Shown: positions 11,319-20,994 of the stretch, piece by piece
Position numbering within the stretch: position 1 is the first letter of the stretch
Layout of the letters: every line of letters begins with the position of its first letter
Source: Burkholderia pyrrocinia
GTDB taxonomy: Bacteria > Pseudomonadota > Gammaproteobacteria > Burkholderiales > Burkholderiaceae
DNA: 64,000 nt
NCBI RefSeq assembly: GCF_001028665.1
Contig: NZ_CP011503.1
Coordinates: forward strand, 1,178,001-1,242,000
Direction of reading: 5' to 3'
Position numbers and translations under genes: made by a program
Notes under the pieces: generated by a model
Databases searched by the model: none
Told to the model about the DNA's origin: nothing
Seen by the model: only the letters and a program-made list of their open reading frames with translations

Positions 11319-12135
11319 CGGACGACCAGGCATCACCCACCCGCACCCGTACTCGCCCGAAGCCGGGCGAGCGCCGCGTGCACATCCTGCAGACGCTCGC
11401 GACGATGCTCGAGGCGCCGAAGCGCGAAAAGATCACGACGGCCGCGCTGGCGGCCCGACTCGACGTGTCGGAAGCCGCGCTGTACCGCCATTTCCCGAGC
11501 AAGGCGAAGATGTACGAAGGACTGATCGAGTTCATCGAGCAGTCGCTGTTCGGCCTCGTCAACCAGATCGTCGCGAAGGAGCCGAACGGCGTGCAGCAGG
11601 CCCGCACGATCGCGCTGACGATGCTCAATTTCGCTGCGAAGAATCCGGGGATGACGCGCGTGCTGACGGGTGAGGCGCTGGTCGGCGAGGACGAACGGCT
11701 CACCGAGCGCGTGAACCAGTTGCTCGATCGCATCGAGGCGACGGTCAAGCAGTGCCTGCGGGTCGCGCGCACAGAGGCGAATGCGCCGCCGGACGGCGCG
11801 GCGTCGTTCGCACTGCCGGCCGACTACGACCCGGCCGCGCGGGCGAGCCTGCTCGTCAGCTACGTGATCGGCCGGTGGCACCGCTTCGCAAAAGGCGGGT
11901 TCCAGAAGCCGCCCGGCGAGCAAGCCGACGCGCATCTGCGGCTGATTCTGCAGTAGCGTACCGTCGACTCGCATCCGGCAACGCCTGCCGGTTGCGCGCA
12001 TTCGACGACGGATGGTGCGGTCGTCCCGTCAAGGGGCGGTGTCGATTCGCACCTTGCCGCCTCCCTCTGCAGGCGGCAAATACGCCACGCCAATTCGAAC
12101 TTGTCCAATATCATGCAGCTGCCTCACGAGTTAAA

Positions 12136-12155
12136 TTTGTCTCGTTACAGACAAA
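12136..12155 (+). promoter_or_regulatory. inverted repeat just upstream of the autotransporter start
   Basis: TTTGTCT (12136-12142) and AGACAAA (12149-12155) are perfect 7-base arms around CGTTAC. The repeat ends 10 bases before the chosen ATG, so it either forms an RNA hairpin beside the ribosome-binding site or is an operator. Confidence 0.5.
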
Positions 12156-12165
12156 CTCAGGTGAG

Positions 12166-15138
12166 ATGGTGAATCGCAGATTTCGACATTCCCGGATGAG
12201 GGCAGCCCGACGCTTCGCCCATTCGGCATTGCTTGCGGGGGCGGCAGTGCCATGGCCGTCGGCCGCGCAAGTGACCAACGGCGGGCCGCAACAGGCGGAC
12301 GGTGTCGTGCTTGAAATCGCGCCGGGCGAATATTCGACGACGCGATTGGGCGAGGCCGTGCTTTCCGCCGTCAATGGCGGCACGCTGGTGACGACCGGCA
12401 AGACGCGCGTGTTCACCACCGCCAATCTCGCGGCGGGCGCGACTGCGCTAGGCACCGGCTCGAGCGTCAGGCTGAGCGATACGGAAATCCGCACCCGCGG
12501 CGACTCCAGTGCCGGCATCGACCTCCGATACGGCGGCAGCGCGACCGCAGAACGCATCTCGATCGATACCGACGGCGACTATGCGCACGGCGCGTCCGTC
12601 GACAGCGCCGGCGGCCGGCTCCGCATCGCCGACAGCGTCATCGTCACGCGCGGCAAGGAAGCGTATGGTATTTCGGTGAACTACGTGCCGGGCGGCGTCA
12701 TCGACATCGCCGACACGCTGATTCGCACCAGCGGCCTGTTTGCCTATGGCATGGCCATCAGCTACGAGGGCGTCCGTGCGACGTTGAATCGCTCGGATAT
12801 CCGGACGGATGGCGACTACGCGTCGGCGCTGTACCTGCCCGGCGCATCGGCTGTCTCGTTCGCCGACAGCCGCCTCGAAACCGGTGGCGATTACGCTCTC
12901 GGCGTGGACGCCCGCGAAGGGCGCGTCGAGCTCGCACGCACGCAAGTCGTCACGCACGGCCGCAGCGCACACGGGCTGTATGCGTCGAAGGAATACACCG
13001 ACATACCGACCATCGACGCGATCGAAACGCAGGTGGCCACCACCGGCGCACGTTCGATCGGCGTACTGGCCCGGCTCGGCGGCCGGGTCACGATGACACG
13101 CGGCGGCATCGTCACGACCGGCGAGCGCGCGCGCGGTGCAATGTCCGCCGGCGCGGGGTCGGTTGTGTCGCTCGTCGACGCAACCGTCGAGACGCGCGGC
13201 AACGAGGCCGCAGCGCTCTATGCAAGCGCCGGCGGCAGCATCGACCTGCTGCGCACCGACGCCCGCGCGACCGGCGACGCCGCGCCTGCCGCGAGCGTCC
13301 ACGGCGGCAGGCTGACGGCGGACGGCGGTTCGCTCTTCAGCGAACGGCATGCGGCCATCGACGCGTCCGACGCCGACATCACGCTGCACAACGGCACCCG
13401 CGCCGCCAGCGGCACCGGCACGCTGCTGTCGGTCCGTGCCCAATCAGGCGCGCCCGTGCGCCTGACGCTCGACACCGGCGCGCAAGCGGCGGGTGACATC
13501 GTGAACCAGCCGACCGACGACGGCAGCCCGACATCCGCCGTGACCGATGTCGCGCTGTCCGGCGCGTCCGTCTGGACCGGCGCAACGGACGCGGTGCGCA
13601 CGCTGTCGCTCGACACGGGCAGCCGCTGGACCGTCACCGCCGATTCGTCGGCCGGCTCCATCGCATTGAACGACTCGACGATCGCATTCGCCGCGCCGGA
13701 CACCGGCACACCGCCCGCGCCGCGCACACTCGTCGTCAACGGCGACTACGCGGCCCGCAATGGCCGGCTCGTCATCCATACGATGCTGCAGGACGACGCG
13801 TCGCCCACCGACCGGCTCGTGATCGACGGCGGTCATGCGTCGGGCAACACGGAAATCGTCGTGAAGCGCACGGGCGGCAACGGCGCGCAGACGACACTCG
13901 GCATCCCGATCGTCGAGACGCGTCACGGCGGGACGACCGACGCGTCGGCATTCGCGCTCGACGCCGCATCGGACGGCTACCGGAACGGCTTCGGCACGCT
14001 GTCGGCGGGCGGTTACGACTACATGCTCAAGCGCGGCGGCACCGGCGGCCACGAGGAGAACTGGTACCTCGTCTCGGCCGCCAAACCCGCGCCGCCGGCA
14101 CCCGCGCCCGGCCCCACCGATCCCGACCCGCCCGTCAGTCCGGAAACCGTCCCACCGGTCCCGCCGCGCGCTGCCGCGCCCGAACCCGATGCGTACCTGG
14201 CCAACGCCGATGCGGCCGCGACAATGGCGATCCATACGCTGCATCAGCGCGAGGACCGTTCGCTGCGCGAGGCTCCCGGCGCGACGCCTTCGCTCGACGG
14301 CGCCGTCTGGCTGCGCGCCGAAGGCCAGTTCACGTCGATGTCAGGCGGCAACCGCAGCGTGTCGGGCAACGGCCGCCTGATCCACGCGGGCGCCGACCTG
14401 TTCCGTTTCGACGACGGGCGCGGCGGCCGCTTCCGGGTCGGCGCAATGGGCATGTACGGCAGCCAGACGAGCTGGTCGACCCGCCCGCTATGGAACGCGG
14501 TCCAACAGCGCATGGCGGATGCCACCGCGCGCGGCAGCGTCGCGGGTTACAACGTCGGGCTGTACGGCACCTGGTACGGCAATCGCGACATCCTGTCCGG
14601 GCCCTACGTCGATGCGTGGTTCATGTACGGTGCGTACGCGAACAGCGTCGGCGGCAGCCTCGCCGGCGACTCGTACCGCTCGCGCACCGTGACGGGATCG
14701 GTCGAAACCGGCTATTCGATCCGCTTCTACGAGCGCGGCGATACGCGGTTCTTTGTCGAACCCGAGGCGCAACTCGTCGTGTCGGACTATCGCGCGGCGG
14801 CGCACGATGCACCGGGCGGCCGCCTCGACGGGCAAGGCTCGACCGACGTGCTGACCCGTCTTGGCGTGCGCGTGCACGGCGTAACCGCGATGCCGTCCGG
14901 GCGCGAGCTGCGGCCGTTCATCGAGGCGAACTGGTGGCACGGCCCCGGATCGCGGTCGCTGACACTCGACCGCAATGCGTTCTCGTTCAGCGTGCCGCGC
15001 GATCGCGCGGCGTTCCGGGTCGGTGCGACGGGTCAATTGTCGAAGCGCTTCGCGATATCGGCCGGCTTGGGGCTGGAGGCGAACCTGTCCGACTATACGG
15101 TAGTCAAGGGCGAACTGACGGCGAAGTACCGCTGGTGA
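12166..15138 (+). CDS. type V autotransporter with a repetitive beta-helix passenger
   Basis: A 990-residue autotransporter. Basic N-terminus and hydrophobic signal peptide end at SAAQ near residue 35. The passenger (about 35-640) has degenerate repeats of about 22-25 residues of the type TRG-x-x-AxGLYA-x-x-GG-x-I-x-L-x-x-T, predicting a right-handed beta helix. A Pro-rich linker (about 642-675) leads to a helical hinge (LANADAAATMAIHTLHQRE) and a C-terminal barrel of about 270 residues ending in TAKYRW, so the final aromatic is Trp rather than the usual Phe. No protease triad, RGD or other obvious effector motif was seen, suggesting an adhesin-like role. ATG 12166 was chosen because a signal peptide follows directly. 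Confidence 0.88.
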   Translation: MVNRRFRHSRMRAARRFAHSALLAGAAVPWPSAAQVTNGGPQQADGVVLEIAPGEYSTTRLGEAVLSAVNGGTLVTTGKTRVFTTANLAAGATALGTGSSVRLSDTEIRTRGDSSAGIDLRYGGSATAERISIDTDGDYAHGASVDSAGGRLRIADSVIVTRGKEAYGISVNYVPGGVIDIADTLIRTSGLFAYGMAISYEGVRATLNRSDIRTDGDYASALYLPGASAVSFADSRLETGGDYALGVDAREGRVELARTQVVTHGRSAHGLYASKEYTDIPTIDAIETQVATTGARSIGVLARLGGRVTMTRGGIVTTGERARGAMSAGAGSVVSLVDATVETRGNEAAALYASAGGSIDLLRTDARATGDAAPAASVHGGRLTADGGSLFSERHAAIDASDADITLHNGTRAASGTGTLLSVRAQSGAPVRLTLDTGAQAAGDIVNQPTDDGSPTSAVTDVALSGASVWTGATDAVRTLSLDTGSRWTVTADSSAGSIALNDSTIAFAAPDTGTPPAPRTLVVNGDYAARNGRLVIHTMLQDDASPTDRLVIDGGHASGNTEIVVKRTGGNGAQTTLGIPIVETRHGGTTDASAFALDAASDGYRNGFGTLSAGGYDYMLKRGGTGGHEENWYLVSAAKPAPPAPAPGPTDPDPPVSPETVPPVPPRAAAPEPDAYLANADAAATMAIHTLHQREDRSLREAPGATPSLDGAVWLRAEGQFTSMSGGNRSVSGNGRLIHAGADLFRFDDGRGGRFRVGAMGMYGSQTSWSTRPLWNAVQQRMADATARGSVAGYNVGLYGTWYGNRDILSGPYVDAWFMYGAYANSVGGSLAGDSYRSRTVTGSVETGYSIRFYERGDTRFFVEPEAQLVVSDYRAAAHDAPGGRLDGQGSTDVLTRLGVRVHGVTAMPSGRELRPFIEANWWHGPGSRSLTLDRNAFSFSVPRDRAAFRVGATGQLSKRFAISAGLGLEANLSDYTVVKGELTAKYRW

Positions 15139-15338
15139 CGCCGCACGGCCGGCGCCTCCTGCTCCGTGCGGAAGGGCCGGCGGTCTCCTGCGCGTCCGCG
15201 GGGCCGATCCGACGCCTCCCCGAGCGCCCCCGAATCCGCCCTCCGCAATTTCCGCTATACTTTGCCGACTTGCCGCCCCCCTCGGCGGCAGGTCGGAAGC
15301 GCGCCGATTTGCTGACTCGATTGCGGGCGCGCGAACCG

Positions 15339-15396
15339 GCCGGGGCCTTGATTTGTCTTTGTCCCGGCGGTTCACTACAAATGCGGCTAAAGAGGT
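15339..15396 (+). ncRNA. SAM-II riboswitch upstream of metX
   Basis: The region folds like an H-type pseudoknot. P1 is GCCGGG (15339-15344) with CCCGGC (15363-15368). P2 is ATTTGT (15351-15356), inside the P1 loop, with ACAAAT (15377-15382). The conserved 3' part reads AAATGCGGCTAAAGAGG, very close to the SAM-II core AAAUGUAGCUAAAAAGG. It lies about 70 bases upstream of metX, so S-adenosylmethionine would repress methionine synthesis. Confidence 0.85.
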
Positions 15397-15466
15397 CGTC
15401 AGCCGCGCATCTCCGACTCCGCGCATCGCCGACACCATTTAGCTGCCCAGTCATAAGGCGGAACGA

Positions 15467-16612
15467 ATGGAATCGATCGGCATCGTCGCTCCACAGACCA
15501 TGCACTTCGCCGAACCGCTGCGCTTGCAAAGCGGCAGCGCGCTCGGCAACTATCAGCTCGTCGTCGAGACGTACGGCGAACTCAACGCCGCGCGCTCGAA
15601 CGCGGTGCTCGTCTGCCACGCGCTCAACGCGTCGCATCACGTCGCCGGCGTCTACGCGGACGATCCGCGCAGCACCGGCTGGTGGGACAACATGGTCGGC
15701 CCCGGCAAGCCGCTCGACACCAACCGCTTCTTCGTGATCGGCGTGAACAACCTCGGCTCGTGTTTCGGCTCGACCGGCCCGATGAGCATCGATCCGTCGT
15801 CCGGCAAGCCGTACGGCGCGCGCTTTCCGGTCGTCACCGTCGAGGACTGGGTGCATGCGCAGGCGCGCGTCGCCGACGTGTTCGGCATCGAACGCTTCGC
15901 CGCCGTGATGGGCGGCAGCCTCGGTGGGATGCAGGCGCTCGCGTGGAGCCTGATGTATCCGGAGCGCGTCGCGCACTGCATCGACATCGCGTCGACGCCG
16001 AAGCTGTCCGCGCAGAACATCGCGTTCAACGAGGTCGCGCGCTCGGCGATCCTGTCCGATCCCGACTTCCACGGCGGCGACTACTACGCGCACGGCGTGA
16101 AGCCGAAGCGCGGCCTGCGCGTCGCGCGGATGATCGGCCACATCACCTATCTCTCCGACGACGACATGGCCGAGAAATTCGGCCGCGCGCTGCGCCGCGC
16201 CGACGGCGCGCTCGACGCGTACAACTTCAGCTTCGACGTCGAGTTCGAGGTCGAGTCGTACCTGCGCTACCAGGGCGACAAGTTCGCCGACTACTTCGAC
16301 GCGAACACCTACCTGCTGATCACGCGCGCGCTCGACTATTTCGATCCGGCGAAGGCGTTCGACGGCAACCTGACGGCCGCGCTCGCGCGCACGCAGGCGA
16401 AATTCCTGATCGCGAGCTTCTCGACCGACTGGCGTTTCGCGCCCGCGCGTTCGCGCGAGATCGTGAAGGCGCTGCTCGACAACAAGCGCACGGTCAGCTA
16501 CGCGGAGATCGACGCGCCGCACGGCCACGACGCGTTCCTGCTCGACGACGCGCGCTATCACAACCTGATCCGCGCGTATTACGAACGAATCGCCAACGAG
16601 GTGGGCGCATGA
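15467..16612 (+). CDS. metX: homoserine O-acyltransferase MetX (probably succinyltransferase type)
   Basis: A 381-residue alpha/beta hydrolase-fold acyltransferase that activates homoserine for methionine synthesis. The nucleophile elbow is [10 protein letters not shown] with S151; the acid is in FSTDWRFAP and the His in [11 protein letters not shown]. The segment [12 protein letters not shown] is the form seen in the betaproteobacterial MetXS subgroup, which uses succinyl-CoA instead of acetyl-CoA; donor specificity is inferred from that resemblance. It is preceded by a SAM-II riboswitch and overlaps metW by four bases (ATGA). Confidence 0.93.
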   Translation: MESIGIVAPQTMHFAEPLRLQSGSALGNYQLVVETYGELNAARSNAVLVCHALNASHHVAGVYADDPRSTGWWDNMVGPGKPLDTNRFFVIGVNNLGSCFGSTGPMSIDPSSGKPYGARFPVVTVEDWVHAQARVADVFGIERFAAVMGGSLGGMQALAWSLMYPERVAHCIDIASTPKLSAQNIAFNEVARSAILSDPDFHGGDYYAHGVKPKRGLRVARMIGHITYLSDDDMAEKFGRALRRADGALDAYNFSFDVEFEVESYLRYQGDKFADYFDANTYLLITRALDYFDPAKAFDGNLTAALARTQAKFLIASFSTDWRFAPARSREIVKALLDNKRTVSYAEIDAPHGHDAFLLDDARYHNLIRAYYERIANEVGA

Positions 16613-17217
16613 ACCAGCAAGCGTTGAATTCCCTGTCCGCGCGCGCGGACTTCCGCACGATCGCGCGCTGGGTCGAGCCGCGCTCGACCGTGCTCGACCT
16701 CGGCTGCGGCGACGGATCGCTGCTCGCGCTGCTGATGGAGGAGCTGGACGTCACCGGCTACGGGATCGAACTGAACGACGCGGGCGTGCTCGCGAGCGCG
16801 AAGAACGGCATCAACGTGATCCAGCAGAACCTCGAGGACGGCCTGCGCCTGTTCGAGGACCACAGCTTCGACATCGCGATCCTGTCGCAAACCCTGCAGA
16901 CGATCCACCAGACGGCCGCGATCCTGCGCGAGACGGCGCGCGTCGGCCGCGAGTGCATCGTGTCGTTCCCGAACTTCGGCTACTGGTCGCACCGGCTGTC
17001 GGTGCTGCACGGCCGGATGCCCGTGTCGAAATCGCTGCCGTACCAGTGGCACAACACGCCGAACGTGCGGGTGCTGACGATCAAGGATTTCGAGGCGCTC
17101 GCGCCCGAAGTCGGCGTCACGATCCTCGACCGCGTCGTGCTCCACGAAGGCCAGCCGATTCGATGGGGAGCGAACTGGCGTGGTAGTCTTGCTGTCTACC
17201 GCGTCAAGCGCAGCTGA
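16609..17217 (+). CDS. metW: methionine biosynthesis protein MetW
   Basis: A 202-residue class I SAM-methyltransferase-like protein with motif [13 protein letters not shown] and the MetW-typical stretches [15 protein letters not shown] and [11 protein letters not shown]. MetW is encoded next to metX in many proteobacteria and is needed for full acyltransferase activity; its own chemistry is unsettled. Its ATG overlaps the metX stop, so the two are translationally coupled. Confidence 0.93.
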   Translation: MNQQALNSLSARADFRTIARWVEPRSTVLDLGCGDGSLLALLMEELDVTGYGIELNDAGVLASAKNGINVIQQNLEDGLRLFEDHSFDIAILSQTLQTIHQTAAILRETARVGRECIVSFPNFGYWSHRLSVLHGRMPVSKSLPYQWHNTPNVRVLTIKDFEALAPEVGVTILDRVVLHEGQPIRWGANWRGSLAVYRVKRS

Positions 17218-17312
17218 GCCGGGGGCCGTTGACGAACGCCGGGCCCGGCCCGCGCTGCTCCCCCCGCTGCGCGCTGCCGCCGCAATCAGTCAACGCTACC
17301 CAGTTCCAGTCC

Positions 17313-18734
17313 ATGTCGAAAACGCCACACGAGGCGCCCGCACTCACCGCTCACGAGGATCACCCCGGCTGGCGAGCCTATCTGAACACGCACATGCTGA
17401 TCTGCGTGTTCCTGGGCTTCACGTCGGGCCTGCCGCTGTTCACGCTCGTCTACCTCGTGCAGGCATGGCTGCGCTCCGAGGGCGTGAACCTGAAGGAAAT
17501 CGGTCTGTTCGCGCTGATCCAGTTCCCGTATACGTGGAAGTTCCTGTGGGCGCCGCTGATGGACCGCTACCTCCCGCGCCTGCCCGGCTGGCGGCCGGGC
17601 CGCCGGCGCGGCTGGATGCTGCTCACGCAGGTGCTGGTCGCGGGCGCGATCGCCGCGCTCGGCTTCGTGTCGCCGCGCGATTCGATCTGGACGGTTGCCG
17701 CGCTCACGACGCTCGTCGCGTTCTTCGGCGCGAGCTCCGACATCGTGATCGACGCGTATCGCCGCGAGCTGCTGCGCGACACCGAGCAGGGCCTCGGCAA
17801 CGCGGTGCACGTGAACGCGTACAAGCTCGCCGCGCTGATCCCCGGCTCGCTGGCGCTGATCCTGTCCGACCACATGCCGTGGGACGTCGTGTTCGCGCTC
17901 ACCGGCGCGTTCATGCTGCCGGGCATCCTGATGACGCTCGTCGTGCGCGAGCCCGAAGTGGTCGGCGCACCGCCGCGCAACCTGCGCGACGCGATCGTGC
18001 TGCCGTTCCGCGAATTCATCCAGCGCGACGGCTGGACCGGCGCGCTGCTCGTCATCGCGTTCATCTTCCTGTTCAAGATCGGCGACACGATGGCCACCAC
18101 GCTGTCGACGTCGTTCTTCCTCGACATCGGCTTCACGCGCACCGAGATCGGCATCGTCGCGAAAACCACCGCGCTCGTCGCGAGCGTCGCCGGCGGCATC
18201 ATCGGCGGCATCTGGCTCGTGAAGATCGGCATCGGCCGCGGGCTGTGGATCTTCGGCGCGCTGCAGATGGTGTCGACGCTCGGCTTCGCGTGGCTGGCGC
18301 AGCTCGGCCCCGGTTCGCCCGTGCTCGCGATGCTCTACGACTTCACCGTTTCGTCGAGCCATGCGATCGCATCGGCGCTGTCGGTGTTCGGCATTGCCGT
18401 CGCACCGCAATTCAGCCCGATGACGGTCGCGCTCGCGCTCGTCTACGGCGTCGAAACCTTCACCACCGGCCTGACGATGGCCGCGTTCGTCGCGTATATC
18501 GCCAGCACGACCGACCCGCGCTACACGGCCACGCAGTTCGCGCTGTTCACGAGCCTCGCATCGGTGCCGCGCACGCTCGCATCGGCCGCGAGCGGCTTCA
18601 TCGTCGCGAAGATCGGCTGGTTCGACTATTTCATCGTGTGTACCGCGCTCGCGATTCCCGGCATGCTGCTGCTGTTCAAGATCGCGCCGTGGAACGGCGC
18701 CGCACGCAACGGCGAGGCCAGCCGTGCGCAGTGA
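17313..18734 (+). CDS. ampG: AmpG-type muropeptide permease (MFS)
   Basis: A 473-residue major-facilitator protein with about 12-14 hydrophobic segments. AmpG hallmarks: FTSGLPLFTLVYLVQAWLR, YTWKFLWAPLMDRY and the motif FGASSDIVIDAYRRELL. AmpG imports anhydro-muropeptides for cell-wall recycling and so influences AmpC beta-lactamase induction. ATG 17313 gives the cytoplasmic N-terminus MSKTPHEAP. The gene overlaps the next by 11 bases. Confidence 0.9.
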   Translation: MSKTPHEAPALTAHEDHPGWRAYLNTHMLICVFLGFTSGLPLFTLVYLVQAWLRSEGVNLKEIGLFALIQFPYTWKFLWAPLMDRYLPRLPGWRPGRRRGWMLLTQVLVAGAIAALGFVSPRDSIWTVAALTTLVAFFGASSDIVIDAYRRELLRDTEQGLGNAVHVNAYKLAALIPGSLALILSDHMPWDVVFALTGAFMLPGILMTLVVREPEVVGAPPRNLRDAIVLPFREFIQRDGWTGALLVIAFIFLFKIGDTMATTLSTSFFLDIGFTRTEIGIVAKTTALVASVAGGIIGGIWLVKIGIGRGLWIFGALQMVSTLGFAWLAQLGPGSPVLAMLYDFTVSSSHAIASALSVFGIAVAPQFSPMTVALALVYGVETFTTGLTMAAFVAYIASTTDPRYTATQFALFTSLASVPRTLASAASGFIVAKIGWFDYFIVCTALAIPGMLLLFKIAPWNGAARNGEASRAQ

Positions 18735-19776
18735 CCGCGTGCACCGCCTCGCGCGCGTTGCGGCTTCGTTGAGCGTCGGTGCCGCGGCACTCGCCGCGGG
18801 CTTCGCGCATGCGGCCGACACCGGCGCGGCCGCGGCAGGCTCCGCACCGGCCGCTGCGCAGGCAACGCCAGCCACCCCGGCGACTTCCGCCGCACCCGTC
18901 CCGCCGTCCGCCGCCGAAGCCGCGCAGCCGACCGGCGGCGCCGTGTCGGCGAAGGCTTATACGCCGACGCCGCAGCAGGTCCGCTACGGCAACGAGATCG
19001 CGTTCCGTACGCTGCTTCCGTCGCCGCTGCTCGAGCAACTCACCGGCAACGAATACGCGCAGATCGTGCAGGCAGCCGCCGACAGCAACCTCCTGCTGCC
19101 CGCGAACCAGCCGCGCGTGAAGCGCCTGCGCGCGATCGTCGCGAAGCTCGCGCCGTATTCGGTGAAGTGGAACGATCGCGTGAAGAACTGGGCGTGGGAC
19201 GTCAACGCGATCCGCTCGCGCGACATCCGCCTGACCTGCCTGCCGGGCGGCAAGGTGCTCGTGTACGGCGGCCTGCTCGACCGCCTCCGCCTGAACGACG
19301 ACGAGTTCGGCGTGCTGCTCGCGCACGGCATCGCGCACGCGCTGCGCGAACACGCGCGCAGCAACTTCAGCGCGACCTCGCAGACGTCGCTGCGCGCGGC
19401 CACGCTGCCGCCGCTGTTCGGCGTCGGCGATCCGCTGCCGCAGGCACTGAACCTCGGCGAGCGCCTGCAGGCGCTCCATTACGACCCGACCGACGAGACC
19501 GAAGCGGACGTGATCGGCGGCGACATCGCCGCACGCGCGGGCTTCGATCCGCGCGCGGCGATCACGCTGTGGGACAAGCTCGCGGTCGCGACGCGCGCGA
19601 ACAAGGCGACGGGCTTCATCTACACGCATCCGTACAGCACCGCCCGGCGCCAGGATCTGCTGAACCGCCTGCCGGACCTGATGCCGCTGTACGCGAAGGC
19701 TACGGCCAGGCGCGTCGACATGCTGCCCGACTACGCGGGCATCAGCGCGCAGCGACGCAAGGTCGTGCGGCGCTGA
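18724..19776 (+). CDS. M48-family-like periplasmic protein with a changed HExxH motif
   Basis: A 350-residue protein with a signal peptide ending AHA at about residue 30 and an Ala/Pro-rich linker, then an M48-type peptidase domain. The expected metal motif HExxH reads LLAHGIAHALREH: H201 and H205 remain but the catalytic Glu is Gly202. The codon is GGC in the sequence. The downstream third ligand region (DETEADVIGGDIAARAG, E260) is intact. It may bind zinc but should lack classical proteolysis. Start GTG 18724 overlaps ampG by 11 bases; GTG 18739 is an equally plausible start. Confidence 0.8.
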   Translation: MRSDRVHRLARVAASLSVGAAALAAGFAHAADTGAAAAGSAPAAAQATPATPATSAAPVPPSAAEAAQPTGGAVSAKAYTPTPQQVRYGNEIAFRTLLPSPLLEQLTGNEYAQIVQAAADSNLLLPANQPRVKRLRAIVAKLAPYSVKWNDRVKNWAWDVNAIRSRDIRLTCLPGGKVLVYGGLLDRLRLNDDEFGVLLAHGIAHALREHARSNFSATSQTSLRAATLPPLFGVGDPLPQALNLGERLQALHYDPTDETEADVIGGDIAARAGFDPRAAITLWDKLAVATRANKATGFIYTHPYSTARRQDLLNRLPDLMPLYAKATARRVDMLPDYAGISAQRRKVVRR

Positions 19777-19796
19777 GCGGCGCGCGAAGCCGATCG

Positions 19797-20765
19797 TCAA
19801 GCGCCGACGTCCGCCGCGGCCGGCTTGGCCGACGTCGCGCCCGCCGGGCGGCTGCCGGTTTCGCGCATCCAGCGCACCTCGTCACCGGGGCTGCGGCCGA
19901 ACAGCCGCTTGAACTCGCGGCTGAACTGCGACGCGCTCGCATAGCCGACGCGCGCGGCGGCCGTGCCGGCGCCGACCCCGTCCTGCACCATCATCAGCCG
20001 CGCCTGATGCAGGCGCGCGGCCTTCACGTACTGCATCGGCGACGTCGCCGTCACGTGCTTGAACTGCGCGTGGAACACCGCGAGGCTCATCCCGGCCTCG
20101 CGCGCGAGCGTCTCGACGTCGAGATCGGCCTTCAGCTCCGCATGGATGCGCCGCAGCGCCTTCGCGATGCGGCCGAAGTGATGCTGCTGCACGAGCGCCG
20201 CGCGGATCGCGTCGCCCTGCGCGCCCGTCAGCACGCGATACGCGATCTCGCGCATGATCGCCGGCCCCAGCACGCGCGTGTCGTGCGGCGACGCGAGCGC
20301 TTCGAGCAGCCGCACGACCGCGTCGGCCAGCGGCGCGTCGAGCGGCGTCGAATAGACGCCGAGCGGCTCGCTGGCGGCCGCGCCGAGCGTCTCGTCGAGC
20401 AGGATCGCGAGCTCGGCGATCACCGCGAGATCGACGCGGATCGAGATCGCGAGAAACGGCTCGTCCATGCTCGCGAAAGTCTCGCATTCGAACGGCAGCG
20501 GCACCGACAGCACGAGATACTGCTGCGCGTCGTAGACGAACGAACGGTCGCCGAGATAACCGAGCTTGCGCCCCTGGCACACGACGATGATGCTCGGTTC
20601 GTACAGCACGGGCATGCGCGGCACGGGACGGCTCACGCGGATGAAGCGCACGCCGTCGAGCGCCGCCAGCGTGTCGCCCTCGTTCGGCGCGAGGCGCGTG
20701 TGCAGCTCGATCATGCGGCGCTGCACACGGTCGCCCGCATCGGCAAAAAGGGGCTGGAAGCTCAT
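19797..20765 (-). CDS. AraC-family transcriptional regulator
   Basis: A 322-residue regulator with an N-terminal AraC_N sensing domain (EPSIIVVCQGRKLGYLG, then QYLVLSVPLPFE) and two C-terminal helix-turn-helix motifs (LAREAGMSLAVFHAQFK and RVGYASASQFSREFKRLFG). This architecture is typical of regulators of nearby alcohol or aldehyde oxidoreductases. It is divergently transcribed from the alcohol dehydrogenase at 20995, its likely target. ATG 20765 was chosen; the open frame continues upstream but without domain support. Confidence 0.9.
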   Translation of the reverse strand: MSFQPLFADAGDRVQRRMIELHTRLAPNEGDTLAALDGVRFIRVSRPVPRMPVLYEPSIIVVCQGRKLGYLGDRSFVYDAQQYLVLSVPLPFECETFASMDEPFLAISIRVDLAVIAELAILLDETLGAAASEPLGVYSTPLDAPLADAVVRLLEALASPHDTRVLGPAIMREIAYRVLTGAQGDAIRAALVQQHHFGRIAKALRRIHAELKADLDVETLAREAGMSLAVFHAQFKHVTATSPMQYVKAARLHQARLMMVQDGVGAGTAAARVGYASASQFSREFKRLFGRSPGDEVRWMRETGSRPAGATSAKPAAADVGA

Positions 20766-20994
20766 CGGCGTGGTCCTGTCCGGCAAGAGAATCTGGCTCG
20801 CAATGTAGCACCATGAATGCGTTTTGACGGGCGTTCGCGCGCAATTCGAGAGGAATAGGCAAATCTTCCAGACCTTCGTGTATTTCGCCGCGCCGCCGCG
20901 CTCCTTACGATGACGTCCTGCCTCGCCGCATCGCCACATGGTGCGACGGCAGTCTGTTTCGCCGGATGTTTTTCCCGGACAAGGAGCCCCCTGC

